This document shows, one piece after another, positions 10,304-17,934 of a stretch of 64,000 nt of DNA. The notes beneath the pieces are model-generated. The model was not told where the DNA came from. It made no database searches and saw only the letters and a program-made list of their open reading frames with translations. The translations under genes and the position numbers were made by a program. Numbering within the stretch: position 1 is the first letter of the stretch; each line of letters begins with the position of its first letter. This stretch comes from Sphingobacteriales bacterium 50-39 (lineage in GTDB: Bacteria > Bacteroidota > Bacteroidia > Chitinophagales > Chitinophagaceae). The stretch covers positions 215,867 through 279,866 of the forward strand of contig MKTZ01000014.1 in the NCBI GenBank assembly GCA_001898505.1, read 5' to 3'.

Positions 10304-11566
10304 TTAACTGCGAAGAATAGCTACCGGATCGACCCTGCCCGCCTTTCTGGCGGGCATCACGCCTGCAACGAAAGTGGTCAGGATCCCAAAGGCGGCTCCC
10401 AGCAGGTAGTAACGGGTGTCGAAGACTACCGGAAAGTATTTTAAAGAAGTGATCTCGCCCTGGGGGAAGGGGACTCTCGACATGCCATAGGACAACGCAT
10501 ATCCCAGGCCCAATCCGAAAACGGCGCCCAGTATCCCGATGACGAGGGACTGGGAGAGAAATATCGTCAGGATATCCCTTCCGGAAAAGCCCTGCGCCTT
10601 TAGTATCGCGATATCTTTCATCTTGCTGGTGATGACCATGTTCATAATATTATAAATGCCAAACCCGGCCACCGTGAGGAGCGTGATGCTAACCACCCAG
10701 GTGAGCGTATCCCGTATCATATTGCCCGTCTTGATGGATGGATTGGTGGTTTCCCAGTCTTCCGATTTGTAGCCATACTTCCGGCCCAATAAGATGGCTG
10801 TTGCTTTGGCTTGACTGAGATCGTGGAGCCTGATGCGGATGTCCGTGATATAGTCGCGGTCCTTGCCCAGCAGCTGCTGAACACCTGCCTGGGTCGTATA
10901 GGCTTTTATATTGTCTATGGCGCTCATTCCAAATGAAAAAGTTCCCGCCACCCTGAAGCGCATGACTGTGCCTGTGGGAGAGGCGAGGGTGATCAGATCA
11001 CCCTTTACGACGTTGAGCTTGTCGGCGAGCCCCTGTCCCAGGAGAATACCTTTGTCGGTGGTCAACAGATCTTCCGGATGGCCCGAGACCATTTTTTCAG
11101 TGAGATTGAATACGCGATCCTCTGCATAAATATCTACACCGTCGAGCATGCCATTGAGCTGCACCGGTCCGTAGTTGAAGAATACCTGTGTGGAGGAGAG
11201 GGGCGATACGACGGCAACCTCGGGTGTGGTCTTCAGGTCGGCAATGATACGGCCCGGGTCTTTAAGATTGAGACGGATCTTCGAAGGACGAGGATGATGC
11301 ACCACCACGATCTTGGATGAATCCTGGTGAAGCCAGGCTTCTGTTACCGAATGGGTATAATCCGTCCGGATGTCGTTGTATATATGAATGTCGGGGATCG
11401 CCGCCAGCATCATGTCCTCTATGAATTTATTGACCCCTTTCATGAAGCTGATCATAAAGATGAACATGGCGATGCCAAACATGACTCCCAGCATGGCGAT
11501 AACGCTTTGTTTTTTTCGGGCCAGCAGTTCTGTGCCGGAGATCATGAAATTGACAGGTAGCTTCAT
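10304..11566 (-). CDS. MacB/LolC-type ABC transporter permease
   Basis: Inner-membrane permease (420 aa). An N-terminal helix (about residues 20-42, with MLGVMFGIAMFIFMISFMKG) is followed by a large periplasmic MacB-PCD-like domain (about 45-275). Three C-terminal FtsX helices follow (about 290-315, 335-365 and 385-405). The cytoplasmic coupling segment reads DIAILKAQGFSGRDILTIFL, the usual ATPase contact, and the protein ends ARKAGRVDPVAILRS, typical of LolC/MacB. Its start overlaps the membrane-fusion gene by 4 bp, and its own ATPase follows. The partner gene suggests tripartite export; lipoprotein release is the alternative. Confidence 0.88.
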   Translation of the reverse strand: MKLPVNFMISGTELLARKKQSVIAMLGVMFGIAMFIFMISFMKGVNKFIEDMMLAAIPDIHIYNDIRTDYTHSVTEAWLHQDSSKIVVVHHPRPSKIRLNLKDPGRIIADLKTTPEVAVVSPLSSTQVFFNYGPVQLNGMLDGVDIYAEDRVFNLTEKMVSGHPEDLLTTDKGILLGQGLADKLNVVKGDLITLASPTGTVMRFRVAGTFSFGMSAIDNIKAYTTQAGVQQLLGKDRDYITDIRIRLHDLSQAKATAILLGRKYGYKSEDWETTNPSIKTGNMIRDTLTWVVSITLLTVAGFGIYNIMNMVITSKMKDIAILKAQGFSGRDILTIFLSQSLVIGILGAVFGLGLGYALSYGMSRVPFPQGEITSLKYFPVVFDTRYYLLGAAFGILTTFVAGVMPARKAGRVDPVAILRS

Positions 11567-12672
11567 TTGCCGGTGGTTTTTGTTTTTAGGAGCACCGTAG
11601 CATTTTCATCCAGCCCCTCGAGGATCTCCACGTATTCCGGCGAAGCAATGCCTGTCCGCACGGCTACTTTTTTTTCTTTTCCTTTGTCGAGTATCCATAC
11701 ACTGTCATCGTCTGCCATGGCTGTGCGCTGGAGGACCCTGGCCGCCGGGCGGACCTGGATGATGATATTGGCTTCCACTGAACTATGAATAAAAGATTGG
11801 GGTATATTCCCGGTGAATTCCGCGTCGACCCGGAAGGTCTGATCCGCCTCGTTCATGGTAGGGTATAGCTTTGTGACTTTGGCCTCGTAGACCGTACCAC
11901 CGGTGAGATCTGTTTTCAATACAACCCTTTGTCCGGGTCTCACCTTGCCCACATCTTCCTGATCTACTGCCAGCCGGATGATACGCTGACTGACAGTCCC
12001 GATAAGCGCTACCGGCTCACCCGCGCGCACACCCTCTCCGGCTTCTTTCAGGGTCTCGTATACCACGCCGTCCCTGTCGGAGCTGATGAGATAATCATTC
12101 AGCTCTTTGCGGGAAGATTGGAGCTGGCTGCCGGCATTGCTCATTGCCAATTGGGCATCGTGCAGGGCGGAAGTATATTTTTCGTCGGCACTGTTCTTAA
12201 GGTTTATAGACATCTGGTAATTCGCATAGACATTATCGAGATTACTGCGGGTACCGATGCCGCCATCCCAAAGCTCCTTCCAACGGAAATAAGTGAGAGA
12301 GTCGTTACTTAGTTTTATCTCCGCATTTTTCACCGCCAGGCGCAGGTCGTTTAACAATGGGGATGTTTCGGAAAGATTGATCGCCGAATGACGGTAATTG
12401 GTCATGGCCGCCTCATATTTTTTGTCGGCAGCGTCATGTTCGACAATATAGATCAGCTGTCCTTTCCGGACCGTGTCACCGTCTTTCACAAGCTTTTGGC
12501 GGATGGCGCCGCTGCTGAATGCAAAAAGACTGTATTCATCTGCGGAGATGATCTTGCCGGAGGCATATACCGTCTCCACTATATCTTTTTTAAAAAGGTG
12601 AACCTGTTGGGGCCTGGTGCATGCAGATAAGGTCGATGCGCAGATGAAGCATAAAAATAGCCGGCTGGTCAT
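11563..12672 (-). CDS. Lipoprotein periplasmic adaptor (HlyD/MacA family)
   Basis: Membrane-fusion protein (369 aa) bridging the MacB-like permease to an outer-membrane factor not encoded here. The lipobox ends TLSAC (Cys18). The first half of the lipoyl-like domain is near residues 38-75 (YASGKIISADEYSLFAFSSG). A long alpha-helical hairpin spans about 80-190, followed by the second lipoyl half (GVVYETLKEAGEGVRAGEPV) and beta-barrel domains to the C-terminus (VLLKTKTTGK). It overlaps its neighbours on both sides by 4 bp (ATGA junctions), so it is translationally coupled to the dioxygenase/rhodanese upstream and the permease downstream. Confidence 0.88.
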   Translation of the reverse strand: MTSRLFLCFICASTLSACTRPQQVHLFKKDIVETVYASGKIISADEYSLFAFSSGAIRQKLVKDGDTVRKGQLIYIVEHDAADKKYEAAMTNYRHSAINLSETSPLLNDLRLAVKNAEIKLSNDSLTYFRWKELWDGGIGTRSNLDNVYANYQMSINLKNSADEKYTSALHDAQLAMSNAGSQLQSSRKELNDYLISSDRDGVVYETLKEAGEGVRAGEPVALIGTVSQRIIRLAVDQEDVGKVRPGQRVVLKTDLTGGTVYEAKVTKLYPTMNEADQTFRVDAEFTGNIPQSFIHSSVEANIIIQVRPAARVLQRTAMADDDSVWILDKGKEKKVAVRTGIASPEYVEILEGLDENATVLLKTKTTGK

Positions 12673-14087
12673 GGCTTATGCTTTAATGGAGTGTCATTTG
12701 TTATGCAGAACTTCCTGCTGTTCTTGATGGCGGAATAACCATCTGCAATATCTATGAGATTGCGATATCCTCTTGCCCGCAGGATGGAGATAAAGATCAT
12801 CGAACGGTAGCCTCCGGCACAGTATACATACCAGGTCTTGCGGGGATCTATGCGGGACATTTCTTCATTGATCTCGTCCAGCGGCATATTCATCGCATCC
12901 AGGACATGTTCGTGTTCATATTCTCCAAGTCGCCTGACGTCAAGGATATTTGCCGGCGTCCTGTGCACGATCTCCGACAGTTCAAGGGCAGAAACGCTGT
13001 CGATATAATCCAGTTCCTTTCCCGCGTTCTCCCATACCTCTACGCCACCGGACAGGTATCCAAGACAATTATCGATACCGACACGGGCCAGACGGGTAAT
13101 AGCCTCTTCTTCGCGACCGGGGTCTGCAACCAGCAATATGGGTTGCCGGACATCCGGGATCATGGCGCCAGCCCAAGGTGCGAAATTCCCGTCGATGCCT
13201 ATGTTGATGCTGCCGGGGATGAACCCATCCCTGAATTCCTTCGCCGGCCGGGTATCGAGGATGAGCGCTGTCGTTTCCCTTATTGCTGTCTCAAAGGCTG
13301 CCGGAGACAGGGCCTTTCGCCCTCTGGACAACACTTTTTCAAAGGAAGTATATCCCTTTTTATTCATGATCACATTCGCAGGGAAATACCCCGGAGGAGG
13401 GGTAAGGCCAGCGGTCACATCCTTTATAAATCGTTCTTTTGTAAGGCCGGGGCGTAAGGCATAGTTGTTCCTCTTCTGGTGACCCAGTGTATCATAGCGT
13501 TGCTCGCCCAGGTTTTTGCCACATGCGCTGCCTGCGCCATGACCGGGATAAACCATAATGCTGTCGTGTAATGGAAGGATCTTGTTTTGTAAGGAGTCGA
13601 AGAGGAGCCCTGCCAGTTTTTGAGGTGTCAGTTGGGGATCGATGGCCTGCGCAAGGTCCGGGCGGCCCACGTCTCCGACGAAGAGGGTGTCGCCTGTGAA
13701 CAATGCCCTGTCGATGCCATGTTCATCCTTTAGCAGATAACAGGAGCTTTCCATCGTATGGCCTGGTGTGTGCAGCAGGCGGATGCGGCAATGTCCTAAA
13801 ATAAGCTCTTCTCCATCTTGTACGGAGCGGAAAGGGAAGTCGGCTTGTGCATTTGGCCCGTATATGATCTCCGCGCCCGTCTGCCGGCTGAGGTCGACAT
13901 GCCCGCTGACAAAGTCGGCGTGGAAATGAGTTTCTAAAATATATTTTATTATGGCCCCCGAATTATAGGCCCGTTGCAGGTACGGAGCCGTATCCCGCAG
14001 GGGATCGACGATGGCGGCTTCGCCATTGCATTCGATGTAATAGGCGCCCTGTGCCAGGCAGCCTGTATAAATCTGTTCTATCAGCAT
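12669..14087 (-). CDS. ETHE1-like metallo-beta-lactamase with tandem rhodanese domains
   Basis: Probable persulfide dioxygenase/sulfurtransferase (472 aa, cytoplasmic, no signal). Residues 1-240 form an MBL domain with H54-x-H56-x-D58 and H63 (THFHADFVSGH), HTPGHT, and FTGDTLFVGDVGRPD, the ETHE1 pattern of a mononuclear iron enzyme. Two rhodanese modules follow. The first (about 262-360) lacks a Cys in its active loop (VADPGREEEA) and is probably structural. The second (about 370-460) keeps C423 in YCAGGYRSM. Known relatives oxidise glutathione or other persulfides to sulfite. It is the first gene of the operon; being coupled to an export system is unusual. Confidence 0.88.
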   Translation of the reverse strand: MLIEQIYTGCLAQGAYYIECNGEAAIVDPLRDTAPYLQRAYNSGAIIKYILETHFHADFVSGHVDLSRQTGAEIIYGPNAQADFPFRSVQDGEELILGHCRIRLLHTPGHTMESSCYLLKDEHGIDRALFTGDTLFVGDVGRPDLAQAIDPQLTPQKLAGLLFDSLQNKILPLHDSIMVYPGHGAGSACGKNLGEQRYDTLGHQKRNNYALRPGLTKERFIKDVTAGLTPPPGYFPANVIMNKKGYTSFEKVLSRGRKALSPAAFETAIRETTALILDTRPAKEFRDGFIPGSINIGIDGNFAPWAGAMIPDVRQPILLVADPGREEEAITRLARVGIDNCLGYLSGGVEVWENAGKELDYIDSVSALELSEIVHRTPANILDVRRLGEYEHEHVLDAMNMPLDEINEEMSRIDPRKTWYVYCAGGYRSMIFISILRARGYRNLIDIADGYSAIKNSRKFCITNDTPLKHKP

Positions 14088-14109
14088 TGCTGCAGTATTT
14101 ATGTGTACT

Positions 14110-14152
14110 GCAAGCTAAACAGGGCAAGGCATTCCCTGTATGATATGCGTCA
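14110..14152 (-). promoter_or_regulatory. Possible CRP/FNR-type promoter of the persulfide/efflux operon
   Basis: Read leftward, TGAC-GCAT-ATCA occupies 14152-14141, with an outer CTG/CAG symmetry. TAGCTTGC, a weak TAnnTTTG match, occupies 14117-14110, starting 29.5 bp after the dyad centre. The predicted start near 14105 gives an 18-base leader before the ATG at 14087. Only the spacing and the TGA/ATCA half-sites support it. The 96-bp gap holds no visible terminator for the DUF3570 gene upstream. Confidence 0.35.
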
Positions 14153-14183
14153 CAGGGAAGGGTGATGCATGTCAGCCCTCCGG

Positions 14184-15386
14184 CTATTTGAACTGCAAAT
14201 GCAGGGAGATAACATCCGACACCAGGTCTGTGGTCTGGGTATAATGACCATATCGTAACTCCAGCGCGCTAAGATGTGTACCGAATATCCCGTAGGGAGG
14301 CGCTATCCGCAGACCCGCCCCGAAGAAGCCGCTGGAGAAAGAGGATAGGGCGTAATTGCTGGTAAAGTACTTGTCCGTCGTCAGATGCTCTTCATAAGGT
14401 GCAAAGTATTTCACGGCAGTCTGTGTATAATACCGATAGAAAGGAGAAATGGATAAGAAAGGTGTCAGCTTTACCGGTACTTCCAGGCTGGCAGTATGCG
14501 CCTGCAGGCCCCAATTGTCCGTGTAATAACGGTAGTAACCGCGCAGGATGATCCTGTCCCCCATGAAATAGTTGAGCCTTAATCCAATGGGCAGTTTGAA
14601 ACGGCTGGACGGCAGGTTCTCTACCGCATCCGAGCCATCCGTGAAATAAACGCGGTGAAAAGGCAGCCCTAAATACCCGTGTTGTTCGACCAGATCGAGC
14701 AGCAGCGTTGCCTGTAGCCGTGTATTGATGACCTGGGAAAAAGAAAAGGACGCCGTATAGGTTTGTCGGGGACTTGAGCCATAGTCGGGGTGCTTCCGTT
14801 CGCTAAAGCCGCCGTATGAGCCTGCGGGTTCAAACTCCGACGGATATATGAGCCTGACCTGGTCGAAGTAAGCGCTGAGTTTTAATCCAAACTCTCCATT
14901 ATTCTTTGTTTTTTTAGTAGCGCCCGCGTTGAGCCCAATGGATTTGTAATTGAATTCATTGGAATAATAGGCTCCCAGACTGAAGGAAGTACCTTTTTTC
15001 TCATTTTCGCGGGTCCAGTCCAGGGAAGGGTACAGACGGAGCCCGTCTGTCCTTCTGGAAGCGCCTGTCTTGGATATATATGCCTGAGAGGCTGCGGTGT
15101 GATGGTCAATTCCCATGCCCGCCGTCAGCGTATTCTTACGCCCGCGTGTATCCCATCCCACCCATTTCAGCTCCAGTCCATTGGCAAGATCGGTGACCTT
15201 CTCCGTACCGATGCCGCCGCCGATGGCGGAATGGTCCCCATTCTGTGTATAATAGCTCGAAACCAGGTTCACTTCGTCCAGCTTCAGCTTTCTGGGCTGA
15301 AAGGCGGCCGAATCCTTCGTCACCTGGGAAAAGGCATGCAGTAACATAAAATACATACCCACTACCGTCAAACAGATTTTCTTCAT
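14184..15386 (-). CDS. DUF3570 outer-membrane protein
   Basis: Exported beta-barrel-like protein (400 aa) of the DUF3570 family. Residues 1-20 are a signal peptide (LLHAFSQ). The N-terminal mature part reads LKLDEVNLVSSYYTQNGDHS and continues with GGIGTEKVTDLANG, the family signature for a calcium-free-like plug strand region. The rest alternates aromatic amphipathic strands and ends in a C-terminal strand (SLHLQFK) typical of outer-membrane proteins. It is last in the leftward thioredoxin-ApbE-DUF4266-DUF3570 set. Function is unknown; the recurring partnership with ApbE points to an extracytoplasmic redox role. Confidence 0.82.
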   Translation of the reverse strand: MKKICLTVVGMYFMLLHAFSQVTKDSAAFQPRKLKLDEVNLVSSYYTQNGDHSAIGGGIGTEKVTDLANGLELKWVGWDTRGRKNTLTAGMGIDHHTAASQAYISKTGASRRTDGLRLYPSLDWTRENEKKGTSFSLGAYYSNEFNYKSIGLNAGATKKTKNNGEFGLKLSAYFDQVRLIYPSEFEPAGSYGGFSERKHPDYGSSPRQTYTASFSFSQVINTRLQATLLLDLVEQHGYLGLPFHRVYFTDGSDAVENLPSSRFKLPIGLRLNYFMGDRIILRGYYRYYTDNWGLQAHTASLEVPVKLTPFLSISPFYRYYTQTAVKYFAPYEEHLTTDKYFTSNYALSSFSSGFFGAGLRIAPPYGIFGTHLSALELRYGHYTQTTDLVSDVISLHLQFK

Positions 15387-15403
15387 GTGATAATGCTATG
15401 AAA

Positions 15404-15622
15404 TTAATTACAGCCGCATCCTCCACCCGTCTTGCCTCCGTTGGCGCCCGATGCGCCTTCGCGGTAGGATTGAAAATTGAGCTCATTCTTTTCCACTTTC
15501 CGGCTGGAAAGGGACATCTCGGAATCGTTGATCCTGCTCTTCTGATATTCTTTTACAGATGTGCAGGATAGGGTCATTGCTGTGATGGCAGCGCCGACCC
15601 AAAAAAATGTTTTCTTGTTCAT
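15404..15622 (-). CDS. DUF4266 small Gly/Cys-rich lipoprotein
   Basis: A 72-aa protein. The lipobox ends MTLSC (Cys20), placing it in a periplasm-facing membrane. The mature part begins TSVKEYQKSRINDSEMSLSS, the DUF4266 hallmark, and ends with a Gly-rich tail carrying two Cys (GGKTGGGCGCN). Such tails may bind metal or be disulfide partners of the thioredoxin-like protein two genes away; this is inference. A canonical flavinylation motif (S/T-G-A-T) is not present; the nearest is SGAN. It lies between apbE (9-bp gap) and the DUF3570 gene (17-bp gap). Confidence 0.85.
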   Translation of the reverse strand: MNKKTFFWVGAAITAMTLSCTSVKEYQKSRINDSEMSLSSRKVEKNELNFQSYREGASGANGGKTGGGCGCN

Positions 15623-15631
15623 GTGAGCTTT

Positions 15632-16567
15632 TTAATTAAAATGAAGGTTATGGGATGTGTAGATCTTGTCTTCATCGTCGATGAGGATGGCTTCCACGTC
15701 ATTTATTTGATTGATCATATCCAGGCCGGCGTATACACCCATGATCATGACAGGCGTGGCCATGGCATCGGCGATCTCGGCATTGGGACAAATGATGGTG
15801 ACGCTTTTTATCCCCGTCACAGGCAGACCCGTGCGGGGATTGATGGTATGGGAATATTTCTTACCATCGATGATGATATATTTTTCATAGTTGCCGGAAG
15901 TGGCCAACGCCATATTCGTAACATTGAGCCAGGAAAATATTTGCCCGGCGGCGTTGGGGTTGACAATACCAATAGTCCAGGGTCCGCCGTTGGGCTGATG
16001 GCCCCATGCTGCCAGGTCGCCGGAGGCGTTGACTACGCCGCTGGTAACGCCCATCGACTGCATGACGGACTTTGCCCTTTCGGCGGCATAGCCTTTTCCG
16101 ATGCCGCCAAAACCTATGCGCATGCCCTTTTCTTTCAGAAACACCGTCATCTTTTCCTTATCCAACAATACATTCCTGTAGTTGATCAATCTTACCATTT
16201 TCCGGGCCGTGTCCCTGTCCGGGAGCTGACGCATGCTGGCATCGAAGTTCCAGAGGCTTTTATCGACCGATCCGTAGGTGATATCGAAGGCCCCCTGGGT
16301 GATCTGGGAGATACGGAGCGAACGTTCGATGAGGTGGAAGGTCTCCGGGCTTACGGTCACAGGGGCGATGCCTGCTCCGGCATTTATATGACAGGTCTCA
16401 CTGTCTTCATTATAGGTGGTCAACAGCCGCTCGATACGTTGTATCTCGGCGACACCCGCATCGATCCTTTCCATAGCCCATTGTTCATCGTGGGCTACCA
16501 CGCTGAGCTCGAAATGGTTGCCCATCAGTCGCATGGAACGTTTGAAAAGCTGTTGATCCATTGTCAT
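15632..16567 (-). CDS. apbE: FAD:protein FMN transferase (ApbE family)
   Basis: ApbE (311 aa) transfers FMN from FAD to Ser/Thr of exported redox proteins. Motifs: RLMGNHFELSVVAHDE; LTTYNEDSETCHINAG; GAFDITYGSVDKSLWNF; IGFGGIGKGYAAERAKSVM for the FAD site; SGNYEKY and SHTINPRTGLPV; and the Mg-binding ADAMATPVMIMG. I place the start at the ATG at 16567, 5 bp after the thioredoxin stop; an upstream ATG would overlap that gene by about 80 bp. No clear signal peptide is visible from this start, which is odd for an exported enzyme; some family members act on the cytoplasmic side. Its likely partners are DUF4266 and DUF3570. Confidence 0.9.
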   Translation of the reverse strand: MTMDQQLFKRSMRLMGNHFELSVVAHDEQWAMERIDAGVAEIQRIERLLTTYNEDSETCHINAGAGIAPVTVSPETFHLIERSLRISQITQGAFDITYGSVDKSLWNFDASMRQLPDRDTARKMVRLINYRNVLLDKEKMTVFLKEKGMRIGFGGIGKGYAAERAKSVMQSMGVTSGVVNASGDLAAWGHQPNGGPWTIGIVNPNAAGQIFSWLNVTNMALATSGNYEKYIIIDGKKYSHTINPRTGLPVTGIKSVTIICPNAEIADAMATPVMIMGVYAGLDMINQINDVEAILIDDEDKIYTSHNLHFN

Positions 16568-16572
16568 ATTCC

Positions 16573-17058
16573 TTAATGAGAGCGATCCTGATCGATGATG
16601 GACGCTATCTGCCCGGCGAACTCCGCTGGTTTTAGTCCCGGATTGCCTTCCCATTGTTTCAATATTTTGCCATCTGCGCCAAGTAATAGGGTCAGCGGGA
16701 ATTTGCCCTGTGAATTGTATTGGTCAGCCAGCCGGTCGTTCATTTGCTGTTGCTCTTTGGACAGCTGGTTTTTTCTCAGACGGGGGAAGTCGGCATTGAC
16801 CAGTACTAATGTACTGTCCGAGAATGACTGAAAAGAAGGGTCGTCGAAGACCTCTTTGCGCAGCATGATACAGGGGCCGCACCAGTCGCTGCCGGAGAAA
16901 TTGAGGAGAATATGTTTGTGCTCTTGCCTGGCCAGCTGCTGCGCTTCTTCCATATTGGAATGCCATTGAGGGGGAGTCGGGCTGACATGCCATTGGGCTG
17001 GTCCCCAGCCAGTAAGTACAATGAGAAAAAGGTATTTGAGCATACAACTACTATTCAA
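16573..17058 (-). CDS. Exported thioredoxin-like protein
   Basis: A 161-aa thioredoxin-fold protein. An N-terminal hydrophobic segment (about residues 7-20, YLFLIVLTGWG) should direct export. The redox motif C60-G-P-C63 follows NFSGSDW. The cis-Pro region is GKFPLTLLLGADGK, and an insert of about 25 charged residues (KNQLSKEQQQMNDRLADQY) lies before it, as in the DUF255/thioredoxin_7-like subgroup. An internal ATG at 17043 is an alternative start directly before the hydrophobic segment. It is first of the tight four-gene set with apbE and may reduce the cysteines of the DUF4266 lipoprotein. Confidence 0.85.
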   Translation of the reverse strand: MNSSCMLKYLFLIVLTGWGPAQWHVSPTPPQWHSNMEEAQQLARQEHKHILLNFSGSDWCGPCIMLRKEVFDDPSFQSFSDSTLVLVNADFPRLRKNQLSKEQQQMNDRLADQYNSQGKFPLTLLLGADGKILKQWEGNPGLKPAEFAGQIASIIDQDRSH

Positions 17059-17119
17059 TGTTTAAACACGGGATGATAAATAACGCAAGCCTGCCCGTTT
17101 ATGTTCTGTTAAAACCAGC

Positions 17120-17890
17120 CTACTTGTGGAACCGATAGCCCAGGATTAGTTTAAAGATAGCATTATCAGTGCTTTGTGTCAGACCCCAGCCGAAGCCGAA
17201 ATTCAATTCCCAATCCGGTGACCAGTCCAGGTCCACTGCCGCGAACAATTGCTCCTGTTGTGTCTGATAAGGTTGGAAATGGTTCAGCGGGCCCAGCGAT
17301 CCATAGTATTCGAAACCTCCCGCGACGACCTTGGTCACATTGTAGGAGGCTTTGAAGTTGGGCGAGAACACATATCCCTGGTCTTTATTGACGCCGTGAA
17401 AAGATTTATCAAAGGTCGGGTTGAAAGAGAGATACAATTTATCCCACTGCTTGTCCACGATGGGTCTTATCTCCAGGCTCCAGTCATCTTCGCTGTACTC
17501 TCTTTTCTGATACCCCGCCTCCATGGAGAGACTGACCCCTACAGGCCATTTCCAGGAGGATGGGACCATCACTCTCGGCCTGATATGACTACCTACGTAA
17601 GTGGTACGATGATCGTTGCCAATGGTATTAAAAAAATAAAAACCTGTTTCGAACCAGCTGTTCCAGCCATGGGTGATCTCGATGGTTTCGTGGAGGACAT
17701 GGTTGGTTGGCAGGACCTTATTCTCCGCGGTGGTAGCTCCGTCGAAGGTATAATTGCTGTGCAGCTCGACCATGGTGCTGCCTTTTTGGACCGTGGGCGA
17801 GGCATAGACCTGGATCTCATAGTTGTCCTGCGCTTGCAGCCCGTATGAGGCGGTCAGCAGGAGGAAAAACAAGTATACGGGTGTGCGCAT
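17120..17890 (-). CDS. Uncharacterised outer-membrane beta-barrel protein
   Basis: A 256-aa protein not assigned to a named family. Residues 1-20 are a signal peptide (ASYGLQAQ). The mature chain alternates amphipathic strands with turns (GWNSWFETGFYFFNTIG, SLSMEAGYQKREYSEDDW, FGFGWGLTQSTDNA) and ends LILGYRFHK, a typical C-terminal barrel strand. It lies 44 bp after the heme-copper-like gene and 61 bp before the thioredoxin gene, all reading leftward, so one long transcript is plausible. A transport or sensor role is possible; nothing in the sequence decides. Confidence 0.7.
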   Translation of the reverse strand: MRTPVYLFFLLLTASYGLQAQDNYEIQVYASPTVQKGSTMVELHSNYTFDGATTAENKVLPTNHVLHETIEITHGWNSWFETGFYFFNTIGNDHRTTYVGSHIRPRVMVPSSWKWPVGVSLSMEAGYQKREYSEDDWSLEIRPIVDKQWDKLYLSFNPTFDKSFHGVNKDQGYVFSPNFKASYNVTKVVAGGFEYYGSLGPLNHFQPYQTQQEQLFAAVDLDWSPDWELNFGFGWGLTQSTDNAIFKLILGYRFHK

Positions 17891-17934
17891 ATTTGAGCGC
17901 TAATTTCTGTCCTAATTCTGTAGATTTTTTGAAG

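Noticed and set aside
12669..14087. Classical beta-lactamase or glyoxalase II
   Set aside because: The THFHADF/GDVGRPD pattern and rhodanese tail are those of ETHE1-type persulfide dioxygenases.
15404..15622. Flavinylation site in the DUF4266 lipoprotein
   Set aside because: The only similar tetrapeptide is SGAN, not S/T-G-A-T, so ApbE modification is not asserted.
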